Of a stretch of 64,000 nucleotides of DNA, positions 19,905-27,512 are shown in pieces; within the stretch, counting starts at the first letter, position 1; every line of letters begins with the position of its first letter. The stretch lies in contig CAINJJ010000003.1 in the NCBI GenBank assembly GCA_903849645.1, positions 62,001-126,000 of the forward strand, read 5' to 3'. This DNA comes from an uncultured Acidobacteriaceae bacterium. Its GTDB lineage: Bacteria; Acidobacteriota; Terriglobia; Terriglobales; Acidobacteriaceae. Position numbers and translations under genes: made by a program. The notes under the pieces are model-generated. The model did no database searches. It was not told the origin of the DNA and was given only the letters and a program-made list of their open reading frames with translations.

Positions 19905-20296
19905 GTGCTGGTGCTGACTCCTTGGCGGCTTCCCGCGGCCTGCGGCGGGAAGGTTCCTGCCGGTAAGGCATTCAGTCGGCGCGCTGAATCCGGAGCGGCC
20001 CTGGCTGTGAAGGCGGAAGATCGTTTTTCCGGTCTTGCCCGGTTTCCTGGAGACTCACCCATCGTTCGCGATGGCCCGGAACCCGCTCCTCACAGGCTAT
20101 CCGGTGCAGGGGGGATGGGGCAAACTTTATCTCGAACCGACAGTGGGAGCGGGCCCGGAACTGGATGCGCAGGGCTGGATGAACCGTCCGAGCCGGCCAT
20201 CTCTGTTGGCGGGAACCCCGGAAAGGGTATTCTCGCTGAGAATGAAGGGCGCCGCCCGCGCCGCGCTTCACAAGCCGGGGGCGGTGGGGAGTGGAG
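19905..20296. other. Intergenic region between divergent ugd and HD-domain genes
   Basis: Nearly 400 bases without a supported gene. A stem-loop TTCCCGC...GCGGGAA (19930-19951) lies 26 bases upstream of ugd. Short open frames here have no ribosome site or recognisable motif. The two divergent promoters presumably lie here, but no hexamer pair stands out. Confidence 0.4.
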
Positions 20297-20905
20297 ATGA
20301 GCGAGAGCGGGTGGAGAGGTTCGGTTGTGGACTATATCCGTGGCGCGGCCAGGCCGGTGGATAAGTTTGGCCATCAGCCGCGGCTCTATGCCCTGGCGAC
20401 GCGTCTGGGCGAGGGGCTGGCGTATGACGACGAAGTCCTGTTTGCGGCGGCGTGGATGCACGACCTTGGCGTCTTCATCGGGCACAGGCCGGAAGACCCG
20501 GAGGCGCTGGCGCGCTGGGATCATGTGCCTTATACCGTTGCGCGGAGCCGGGAACTGCTGGTGGCGTGGGGCTTCCCAGCGGACAAGCTGGATGGGGTCG
20601 CGGAGGCAATCCGGACGCATCAGGCCAAGGATGAGCCGGTGCAGATAGAGGCGGTGCTGCTGCGGGATGCGGATATTCTGGAGCAACTGGGCGCGATAGG
20701 GGCCTTGCGGGCGCTGGCCAAGGTCGGGCAGGATACCCGCTTCGCAACCTTCTCCGCGGTGCTGCCGGTGCTGCGCCGGGCGGTGGAGCAGTTGCCTGGC
20801 TGTGTGCTCCTGGAAAGGTCGAAGGAGTTGGCCGCCGAACGGGCGGCGGTGCTGGCCGGGTTTATTGCGGCTATCGATGTGGAGGCCGGGGAGTCTCTTT
20901 GTTAG
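20297..20905 (+). CDS. HD-domain phosphohydrolase-like protein
   Basis: The 202-residue protein carries an HD-superfamily metal site: His in KFGHQPRL, the HD pair in WMHDLGVFIGH, a His in IRTHQAKD and an Asp in LLRDADILEQLG. This fits small HD proteins that act on nucleotides or phosphate esters, but the substrate is unknown. The ATG at 20297 follows GGGGAG at good spacing; a GTG two codons upstream is the alternative. It stands alone, divergent from ugd. Confidence 0.82.
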   Translation: MSESGWRGSVVDYIRGAARPVDKFGHQPRLYALATRLGEGLAYDDEVLFAAAWMHDLGVFIGHRPEDPEALARWDHVPYTVARSRELLVAWGFPADKLDGVAEAIRTHQAKDEPVQIEAVLLRDADILEQLGAIGALRALAKVGQDTRFATFSAVLPVLRRAVEQLPGCVLLERSKELAAERAAVLAGFIAAIDVEAGESLC

Positions 20906-21065
20906 CAGCTCTAGTTCATTTCTGGAACCGGCTGGACGAGTTGTTCTGATTTGAACGCCCATTTGAGGCCTACCCTGGCGGAGTGCCGGAGTCGGCTTTT
21001 ATGGATTTGAAAAAAAGGCTGTTAGGGTAGAGGGTTGTTGTAGTGCATTCCTGAGGAGACATGGC

Positions 21066-21692
21066 ATGAGGCTGAGTGTTTTCATCGGTTTATTTCTGTC
21101 AGTTGTTTTAGGGATTGGAGCGGCGGCTGTCTCCGGACAGTCGGTTCACTCGGCGACGCGCAACGGCGGAGGCGGTTCGGGCCCGTTGGCCATCGGCGTG
21201 GGGATTTCTGATTACGACGTGGATTTTGGGAAAGGGCGGATGCTGGGAGGCACATTATGGGCCGACTATTTTCCGGGTTTTGTTCCAGGGCCGTTGCGTG
21301 GCATTGGCATGGAAATGGAAGCGCGCGACATTACCTTGAACCGGTCTTCGTCGCAGCCGTCGAACCTGCGCGAAGAGACCGCGGGCGGCGGAGTGATTTA
21401 CGCCTGGCCCCACTTCCGCAAGTTCCACCCCTATGCCAAGTACACGATGAGTTTTGGAGGCATATACTTCGGTCTTCCGAGCGGAGTGGTTCAACCCCAC
21501 CCTTATACCCACGACACGCGCACGGTGACGGCTTACGGGGGAGGAATTGACTATCACGCGGTGGGCAGTCTCTGGGTGAGGGGCGAGTATGAGTATCAGC
21601 AATGGCCTCATCTCTTTGGCCGCTCCGCTCTAAATCCTCAGGGCGTTACGGTGGGCGCGGTTTATCGCTTCAACGCGTTTCATTTGCGTTGA
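21066..21692 (+). CDS. Outer-membrane beta-barrel protein of unknown function
   Basis: A 208-residue protein with a signal peptide (ends near VSGQS) and alternating amphipathic strands: AIGVGISDYDVDFG, GGTLWADYFPGF, GIGMEMEARDITL, YAKYTMSFGGIYFG, YGGGIDYHAVGSLWVRGEYEYQQW, VTVGAVYRF. The pattern and size fit an eight-stranded OmpA/OmpW-like barrel. GAGGAG precedes the start. It sits next to polysaccharide genes, but a functional link is only a possibility. Confidence 0.8.
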   Translation: MRLSVFIGLFLSVVLGIGAAAVSGQSVHSATRNGGGGSGPLAIGVGISDYDVDFGKGRMLGGTLWADYFPGFVPGPLRGIGMEMEARDITLNRSSSQPSNLREETAGGGVIYAWPHFRKFHPYAKYTMSFGGIYFGLPSGVVQPHPYTHDTRTVTAYGGGIDYHAVGSLWVRGEYEYQQWPHLFGRSALNPQGVTVGAVYRFNAFHLR

Positions 21693-22015
21693 GGCAGGGG
21701 AAATCTGACGGCGTGTCCCATCGAAAGGGCGCCGTATTTCTCTGAAAATGAGAGCAATCGGAGAGAAGGCGTTCAATTTTGGGCAGCGAAAAGGGTGTAA
21801 ATCGCTCACGATTCCCTCGCAGGCTGCCTGTCAAGTCCGCGTGTGCTCGGGTTTGGCCGTTTATGGAATACTTGAGGGGATGGCGGCGAAACATGTCCCC
21901 TGGCGGCATCCTCGATACGCCATCCGGCGGATTCAGGTGTTTCGTCGAATTTGGTCAATTGACCCAACTGGATGCTTGAATCTCTCTGATTCAAGGCTTA
22001 TGGGAGTCCCGGAAA
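21693..22015. other. Intergenic leader of the GDP-mannose epimerase-like gene
   Basis: About 320 bases. The only distinctive structure is near the 3' end, where two perfect inverted repeats precede the epimerase start (21953-21995, described separately). I see no coding or RNA gene in the remainder. Confidence 0.4.
21953..21995 (+). promoter_or_regulatory. Two adjacent inverted repeats upstream of the epimerase gene
   Basis: A perfect 12-bp palindrome GGTCAATTGACC (21953-21964) is followed ten bases later by CTTGAATC-TCTCT-GATTCAAG (21975-21995). They end 20 bases before the ATG at 22016. They could be operators, or the second could be a leader hairpin masking the ribosome site GGGAG at about 22001-22005. 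Confidence 0.5.
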
Positions 22016-23008
22016 ATGAAGATCGAGAATGCAAGGCTTCTGGTATGCGGAGGGGGCGGCTTTATTGGCGGCCACCTGGTGAACACGCTGTTCGCGAAGG
22101 GCGCAGCGAGTGTAAGAGTTGTGGACATCAAGCCGTTTGAGGAGTGGCACCAGAAGCACTCCGCCGCGGACAACCGGGTGCTTGATCTCCAGCTTCGCGA
22201 GTCGTGCGTCGAGGCGGCCGAGGGCATGGACGGGGTGTTTCAACTGGCGGCCGACATGGGCGGCATGGGATTCATCGAGAACAACAAGGCCCTGTGCATG
22301 CTGAGCGTTCTGACCAACACACACATGCTCATGGCTGCGCGGAAGGCGGGCGTGCAGAGGTTCTTCTACTCCTCTTCGGCGTGTGTCTACAACGCCGACA
22401 AGCAGAAGATGCACGAGGTTGTGGCCCTCAAGGAAGAGGACGCCTACCCTGGAATGCCTGAAGACGGCTATGGGTGGGAGAAGCTGTTCAGCGAGCGCAT
22501 GTGCCGGCATTTCCGCGAGGACTTTGGCCTGGAGACGCGGGTGGCGCGTTTTCACAACGTGTATGGCCCGCTGGGCACCTGGAACGGGGGGCGCGAGAAG
22601 GCCCCGGCCGCCATCAGCCGCAAGGTGCTGGAGGCCAAACACTCCGGCTTGCATGAGATCGAGATCTGGGGCGACGGGCACCAGACGCGCAGCTTCATGT
22701 ACATCGATGACTGCACCAAGGGCATAACCGACATCTTCGAGAGCGATATTCTGGAGCCCATCAACCTTGGCTCCAGCGAGCTGGTGACCATCAACCAACT
22801 GGTGGACATGGCGGAGGATATTGCGGGGATAAAGTTGAAGCGCAACTATAACCTGAGCGCTCCCAAGGGCGTGAACGGCCGCAACAGCGACAACACGCTG
22901 ATTGAGAAACTGCTGGGGTGGGAGCCTTCCATCCGCCTGCGCGACGGGATGGAAAAGACCCTGGCGTGGATCGAGCAGCAGATGTTTGCCGGGGAGGCTT
23001 CGCGGTAA
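22016..23008 (+). CDS. GDP-mannose 3,5-epimerase-like SDR enzyme
   Basis: The 330-residue extended SDR protein has the Rossmann motif CGGGGFIGGHL (residues about 11-21), a catalytic YSSSACVYN segment and the YGWEK proton-donor motif. RFHNVYGPLGTWNGGREKAPAA is close to the signature of plant-type GDP-mannose 3,5-epimerase, which makes GDP-L-galactose and GDP-L-gulose. Bacterial relatives act in polysaccharide synthesis, and exact substrate specificity should be treated as tentative. It is followed at 23189 by a glycosyltransferase on the same strand. Confidence 0.85.
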   Translation: MKIENARLLVCGGGGFIGGHLVNTLFAKGAASVRVVDIKPFEEWHQKHSAADNRVLDLQLRESCVEAAEGMDGVFQLAADMGGMGFIENNKALCMLSVLTNTHMLMAARKAGVQRFFYSSSACVYNADKQKMHEVVALKEEDAYPGMPEDGYGWEKLFSERMCRHFREDFGLETRVARFHNVYGPLGTWNGGREKAPAAISRKVLEAKHSGLHEIEIWGDGHQTRSFMYIDDCTKGITDIFESDILEPINLGSSELVTINQLVDMAEDIAGIKLKRNYNLSAPKGVNGRNSDNTLIEKLLGWEPSIRLRDGMEKTLAWIEQQMFAGEASR

Positions 23009-23188
23009 GGTTGCTCTGGCGACCTGGCTTTAAGCAGCGAAAAGGCTGGAAAGCCATGGCAACTCATCATGATCTGAGACATGGCCGGCTTTCCGCCTAC
23101 GGGAAGCTCACGGCAGGTTGTCTGATCGGCGGGTCGAGCGCAGTTCCGGCAAGATCCAAAACAGCGAGCGTTGCGCCCAGGAGAAGCA

Positions 23189-23944
23189 ATGGACAAGGGA
23201 GTTCGCTTTCAGCAGATTCTCGGGATCCGCTTCTTCGTGGGCAGCGCGCTGCAGGCCATCCTGCAGGTTGCGCGGGATGGGGGGCTGGTGGTGGTGCCGG
23301 CCGCGCCCGCGCTCAAGAATCTGGCTCACGACGCGCCCTACCGCGAGGCGCTGCTGGGCGCGGATTTTGCCATCGCCGACAGCGCGCTGATGGTGGTGCT
23401 TTGGAACCTGATCGATCAGCATAAGATTCCCAAGCTTTCCGGGCTCAAGTATCTGCGGGCGCTGATCAAGTTTCCCGAGTTCCGGGAGCCGGAGGCCACC
23501 TTTTGGGTGATGCCGACGCCGGCATCGGCGGCGCGGAATGTGGCCTGGCTGCGCCTGCAGGGGATCGAGCCAGTGGACGAGGCTGTCTACCTGGCTCCGA
23601 TGTACGGACGTGTCATTGCAGACGCGGAACTGTTGCGGCGGCTGGAGGAGCGCAAGCCGCGGCACATTGTTCTGGGAATCGGCGGGGGAACCCAGGAACG
23701 GCTCGGCCTCTATCTGAAGCAGAACCTGAGCTATCGTCCGGCCATTCACTGCATCGGCGCGGCCATTGCATTTCTCTCCGGCGACCAGGTGCGGATTCCG
23801 GAGTGGGCGGATGAGTGGGGGATTGGCTGGCTGCTGAGGACCATCTCCGACCCCAGGCGCTATGCGCCCCGCTACTGGGAGGCGCGCCACCTGGCGCCCA
23901 TGATGCTGCGCTACCGGGACCGGCTGCCGGCTCAGGGCGCTTGA
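23189..23944 (+). CDS. WecG/TagA/CpsF-family glycosyltransferase
   Basis: The 251-residue protein has family features: an early ADFAIADSALMV segment (equivalent of the DG-containing acceptor loop), a central HIVLGIGGGTQERLG motif matching the GxPxQE-type nucleotide-sugar region, and a C-terminal AIHCIGAAIAFLSGDQ followed by WGIGWLLRTISDPRRYAPRYW. The family (GT26) transfers N-acetyl-mannosaminyl-type sugars to lipid carriers. The start at 23189 is supported by AGGAG. A terminator follows, so it ends the polysaccharide segment. Confidence 0.87.
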   Translation: MDKGVRFQQILGIRFFVGSALQAILQVARDGGLVVVPAAPALKNLAHDAPYREALLGADFAIADSALMVVLWNLIDQHKIPKLSGLKYLRALIKFPEFREPEATFWVMPTPASAARNVAWLRLQGIEPVDEAVYLAPMYGRVIADAELLRRLEERKPRHIVLGIGGGTQERLGLYLKQNLSYRPAIHCIGAAIAFLSGDQVRIPEWADEWGIGWLLRTISDPRRYAPRYWEARHLAPMMLRYRDRLPAQGA

Positions 23945-23965
23945 TTGAACGGATTTGTTTCCAAG

Positions 23966-24003
23966 GCCTCCCGCGCTGTTGCGCCGGGGGCTTTTTCTTT
24001 TTT
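23966..24003 (+). terminator. Intrinsic terminator after the glycosyltransferase gene
   Basis: A near-perfect 11-bp stem (23966-23976 with 23981-23991, TGTT loop, one mismatch and one wobble) is followed by a T-rich run (23992-24003). Confidence 0.85.
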
Positions 24004-24100
24004 GGCGGAGCCTAACCTGCCTGTTTTGAGGAGACCCGCACTTGTCTGTGACGGCGGCCTGTTTCCCAAATCAGGGTTTTGATGGACAATCAAGGACGAT

Positions 24101-25810
24101 ATGAGCATTCGAATCGCAGTTCCCGCAGAACTTCGCGACGCCGTGAACGCGGCCGCCGCCGACTGGCAAACAAACCATAAGATCGAGCGTTTCTGGCAGA
24201 AGGACCCCGGCCTCTGGACCCGCGACGGCGAGGAGAACTGGCTGGGCTGGACGGATATTGTCGAGCGGGAGCAAAAGGAACTGGCGGCCCATGCCGCCCT
24301 GGCCTCCGACGTGAAGGCAACCGGCTTCAAGTCCCTGCTGCTGCTGGGGATGGGCGGCTCAAGCCTTTGTCCGGAGGTGCTGGCGGTGACCTTTGGCCAG
24401 CAGGCGGGCTTTCCCGCCCTGCACATTGTGGATTCCACCGACCCGGCGCAGGTGAAGGCGGCTCGCGACAAGGTCAACCTGGCGGAGACGCTGGTCATCG
24501 TGGCCAGCAAGTCCGGCTCGACGCTGGAGCCGAACGTGCTGAAGCAGTACTTCTTTACCGAGATGCAGGCGGCCGTGGGCGCCGGCAAGGCGGGCACCCA
24601 TTTTGTGGCGATCACCGACCCCGGCTCCAAGATGGAGCAGGTGGCCAGGGCCGACGGCTTCCGGCATATCTTTTATGGCGACCCCAGGATCGGCGGGCGG
24701 TTCTCGGCGCTGTCGAACTTTGGTGTCGTGACAGCCACGGCGGCCGGCCTGGATACAGGCAAGCTGCTGGCCGAGGCGGCGAAGGCCGTGGCGGCGGCCA
24801 AGCTGGGGCTGGACGAGAATCTGGCGGTGCAACTGGGCCTGCTGATGGGCACGGCCGCCAACGCCGGACGGGACAAGATCACCATCTTCACTTCCCCGGA
24901 GATCTACGACCTGGGCGCGTGGATGGAGCAGTTGATCGCCGAATCGACGGGCAAGCTGGGCAAGGGGATCACGCCGGTGGACCGCGAGAGGATCGCCGCG
25001 CCGGAGGTCTACGGGGCTGATCGCATCTTCGCCTACATCCGCTACGCGGGGACGGCGGACGCGAGCCAGGACGCCAAGGTTGCGGCTATCGAGGCGGCGG
25101 GCCACCCGGTGGTGTGGATTGAGATTGCCGACCTCTACGAGATATTCGGGCAGTTCTTTACCTGGGAGGTGGCGACGTCTGTGGCCGGCGCGGTGATGGG
25201 CATCAACCCCTTCAACCAGCCCGACGTGGAGTCGGCCAAGATTGAGACGCGGGCATTGACCGCGGCCTATGAGGAGACGGGCACACTGCCCACGCGGGAG
25301 CCGATCCTGGTGGACGCGGGCGTGAAGATCTATGCGACCGAGGCCTATGCGGAGAAGCTGAAGGCTGCCGCCCCGGCCGAGACGCTGGTGGGGCTGTTGC
25401 GGGCGCATCTCAGCCAGATTCACGCCGGGGACTACTTTGCGGCGCTGGCCTATCTGCCCATGTTCGCCGAGCATGAGGCGGTGATTCAGGGATTGCGGCA
25501 CAGGGTGCGGGACGCCAAACGGGTGGCGACGTGCCTGGGCTTTGGGCCGCGCTTCCTGCACTCGACAGGCCAGGACTACAAGGGTGGCCCCAATACCGGC
25601 GTGTTCCTGCAGATCACGGCGGACCACGCGGTGGATGTGGCCATTCCGGAGCAGAAGCTGAGCTTTGGCGTGGTGATTGACGCGCAGGCGGCGGGCGACC
25701 TGGCGGTGCTGGAGGCGCGCGGCAGGCGGACCTTGCGGGTTCACCTGGGCTCGGATGTGGCCGCCGGGCTGAAGTCTCTGGCCGCGGCTGTGGACCAAGC
25801 ACTGGCATAG
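24101..25810 (+). CDS. pgi: Glucose-6-phosphate isomerase of the transaldolase-PGI fusion type, encoded alone
   Basis: This 569-residue protein matches the isomerase half of the bifunctional transaldolase/phosphoglucose isomerases found in several phyla. It has LLLGMGGSSLCPEVL (sugar-phosphate binding), VASKSGSTLEPN (the classic SKSGxTxE loop), a GRFSALSNFG motif, and a C-terminal region with HSTGQDYKGGP. No transaldolase domain precedes it: the ATG at 24101 follows AAGGA, and a terminator lies upstream. It interconverts glucose-6-phosphate and fructose-6-phosphate. The extended C-terminus (beyond about 430) is typical of the fusion-type family. Confidence 0.88.
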   Translation: MSIRIAVPAELRDAVNAAAADWQTNHKIERFWQKDPGLWTRDGEENWLGWTDIVEREQKELAAHAALASDVKATGFKSLLLLGMGGSSLCPEVLAVTFGQQAGFPALHIVDSTDPAQVKAARDKVNLAETLVIVASKSGSTLEPNVLKQYFFTEMQAAVGAGKAGTHFVAITDPGSKMEQVARADGFRHIFYGDPRIGGRFSALSNFGVVTATAAGLDTGKLLAEAAKAVAAAKLGLDENLAVQLGLLMGTAANAGRDKITIFTSPEIYDLGAWMEQLIAESTGKLGKGITPVDRERIAAPEVYGADRIFAYIRYAGTADASQDAKVAAIEAAGHPVVWIEIADLYEIFGQFFTWEVATSVAGAVMGINPFNQPDVESAKIETRALTAAYEETGTLPTREPILVDAGVKIYATEAYAEKLKAAAPAETLVGLLRAHLSQIHAGDYFAALAYLPMFAEHEAVIQGLRHRVRDAKRVATCLGFGPRFLHSTGQDYKGGPNTGVFLQITADHAVDVAIPEQKLSFGVVIDAQAAGDLAVLEARGRRTLRVHLGSDVAAGLKSLAAAVDQALA

Positions 25811-25944
25811 AACAGGCGGTCCCCTCAGCGCTGTGCGGAACTTTTCTTCGCGGTCCGGGTTCCCACCCATGACGGCTTCCATGGCTCCTCGTCTAAACGA
25901 TGTGGAGCCGGAAGCGGGAATTCCGGCAGAGGAGAAACGCAACG

Positions 25945-27249
25945 ATGGATCGGCCAATGGTCAAGAAGATCTTTTGCCAGGCTCTGGCATGGGCGGGAGC
26001 GGCAATGGTTTGCGGCGTGATTGCCCTGGCTCAGCAGTCAGGCGCGGGCGCGGGGCAGGGTGCGGGAGTCCGCACCGACGGCCAGATCGAGATGGACGTG
26101 GTGCATGCCCTCGACGCCTCGAAGGCGCTCAAGAACGACATGATCACAGCGGCGACGATTCAGAGCGAGGTTACGCTCTCCGGGACCGTGGCCAGCGAGG
26201 CCTCAAGCGAGCTGGCGGAGGCAATCGCCGGACGCGTTGCCGGCGTGACCAGGGTGAACAACCACCTGAAGGTGGGCAACCCGCAGGAAGCGCAAAATGA
26301 AGCGGGGACGGACGCCCAGCCCATGAGCGAGAACATGCCGGAGGATGCCGTGGCTCCGCAGGCAGCGCCGCAGAGCCCGGACGGCTCCATGGCAGCGCCC
26401 GATCAGCCTCAGGGCGGCTTGCAGCAGCAACCGCAGGGCTACCCGCAACAGCCTGGCTCTCCACAGCAGCCGCCCTATGCGCAGCAGCCCGGCTATCCGC
26501 CGCCGCCGCGGCCTGGGTATCAGCCGATGCGGCCTCCGCAGAGCGCTTATCAGGAGCCATCCGGCCCGGTGACCATTCCGCAGGGGACGGTGTTGCAGGT
26601 GCGGACCACGGAGCCGGTGAGCAGCAAGCGAGCCTCGAACGGGACTGGAGTGCAGTTCACGGTGATCCAGGATGTGGCCTTCGGCGGGGTACTGGCGATT
26701 CCGCGAGGCGCAACGGTGCATGGGGTGGTAACGGAATCGAAGAAGGCAGGTGAGCTTTCCGGCAGTCCGGAGCTTGCTCTCATGCTGACTTCACTGGACC
26801 TGGGCGGGCAGAGCTACACGCTGGAAACCGACCAGTTCAAGGTGAAAGGACCCAGCAAGACCGGGCAGACGGTGGGCAACGCCTTTGGCGGAGCGATTCT
26901 GGGCGCGCTCATCGGCGGCGCGGTGGGTCGGGGGCCGGGAGCAGCGATTGGCGCGGCGGCAGGCGCGGGCGCAGGCACGGCTGCTTCGGCGGCTTCGTCC
27001 GGGCCAGGGGTCTGGATTCCCGCCGAGGCGCGGCTTGATTTCCACCTGACGGCGCCGGTGACGTTAACCCCGGTGAACCAGCAGGAGGCAAACCGGCTGG
27101 CGCAGGGGCTTTACCAGGGCGGTCCAAGCCTTTACCGGCGCGGCTATCCGGCCTATGGAAGGCCCTACTATGCCGGGTATCCGTACGGCTACCCGCCTGT
27201 GTATTACCGGCCCTACGTCATGATGGGCGGGTACTACTCCTGGCGTTAA
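25945..27249 (+). CDS. Secreted BON-domain protein with Pro/Gln-rich linker and glycine-zipper tail
   Basis: This 434-residue protein has a signal peptide (ends near ALAQQ), then a BON domain (about residues 35-110: DGQIEMDVVHALDAS, VTLSGTVASEA, GVTRVNNHLKV). A long Gln/Pro/Tyr-rich linker (about 130-205) follows, then a beta domain beginning VTIPQGTVLQVRTTEPV, a glycine-zipper (GNAFGGAILGALIGGAVGRG) and a Tyr/Pro/Gly-rich end. BON domains bind phospholipid or peptidoglycan-associated surfaces, so an envelope role is likely. GAGGAG precedes the start at 25945; an ATG at 25957 is the alternative. Confidence 0.85.
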   Translation: MDRPMVKKIFCQALAWAGAAMVCGVIALAQQSGAGAGQGAGVRTDGQIEMDVVHALDASKALKNDMITAATIQSEVTLSGTVASEASSELAEAIAGRVAGVTRVNNHLKVGNPQEAQNEAGTDAQPMSENMPEDAVAPQAAPQSPDGSMAAPDQPQGGLQQQPQGYPQQPGSPQQPPYAQQPGYPPPPRPGYQPMRPPQSAYQEPSGPVTIPQGTVLQVRTTEPVSSKRASNGTGVQFTVIQDVAFGGVLAIPRGATVHGVVTESKKAGELSGSPELALMLTSLDLGGQSYTLETDQFKVKGPSKTGQTVGNAFGGAILGALIGGAVGRGPGAAIGAAAGAGAGTAASAASSGPGVWIPAEARLDFHLTAPVTLTPVNQQEANRLAQGLYQGGPSLYRRGYPAYGRPYYAGYPYGYPPVYYRPYVMMGGYYSWR

Positions 27250-27274
27250 AGAGTTGAAGGGCAGTCGGGGGAAT

Positions 27275-27311
27275 GCGGGCGCCGCTCAGGATGCGGCGCC
27301 CGCTTGATTTT
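27275..27311 (+). terminator. Intrinsic terminator after the BON-domain gene
   Basis: A perfect 11-bp stem GCGGGCGCCGC (27275-27285) with 27293-27303, a seven-base loop, then TTGATTTT. Confidence 0.85.
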
Positions 27312-27383
27312 GGCGGCAAACAGCCGGTGGAAAGGCGCGGGCAAGGTTGGTATGGATGAGCGCCAGGGCGGTCCCTGCTCGTC

Positions 27384-27389
27384 TATAAT
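27384..27389 (+). promoter_or_regulatory. Consensus -10 box upstream of the PpiD-like gene
   Basis: A perfect TATAAT predicts transcription starting near 27396 and a leader of about 117 nt before the ATG at 27513. No matching -35 is seen. The leader shows no recognisable riboswitch. Confidence 0.5.
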
Positions 27390-27512
27390 GCTAGAGAATC
27401 GCATCGAGCGAGAATTGCGCCGTCCGCCAGAAGTCCCAGAGAAGCTTTATGTCAAGCTGAAAGGGGCAAACAATCGGCCTGCGCACAGAGAGTTGAAGGT
27501 TCAAGTCCATCC

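Noticed and set aside
20035-20364. Plus-strand open frame upstream of the HD-domain gene
   Set aside because: No ribosome site, no motif, and it overlaps the better-supported HD gene in another frame.
27460-27512. tRNA-like T-arm (GGTTCAAGTCC) before the PpiD-like gene
   Set aside because: The T stem has a mismatch and no D arm, anticodon arm or acceptor pairing could be found at the right distances.
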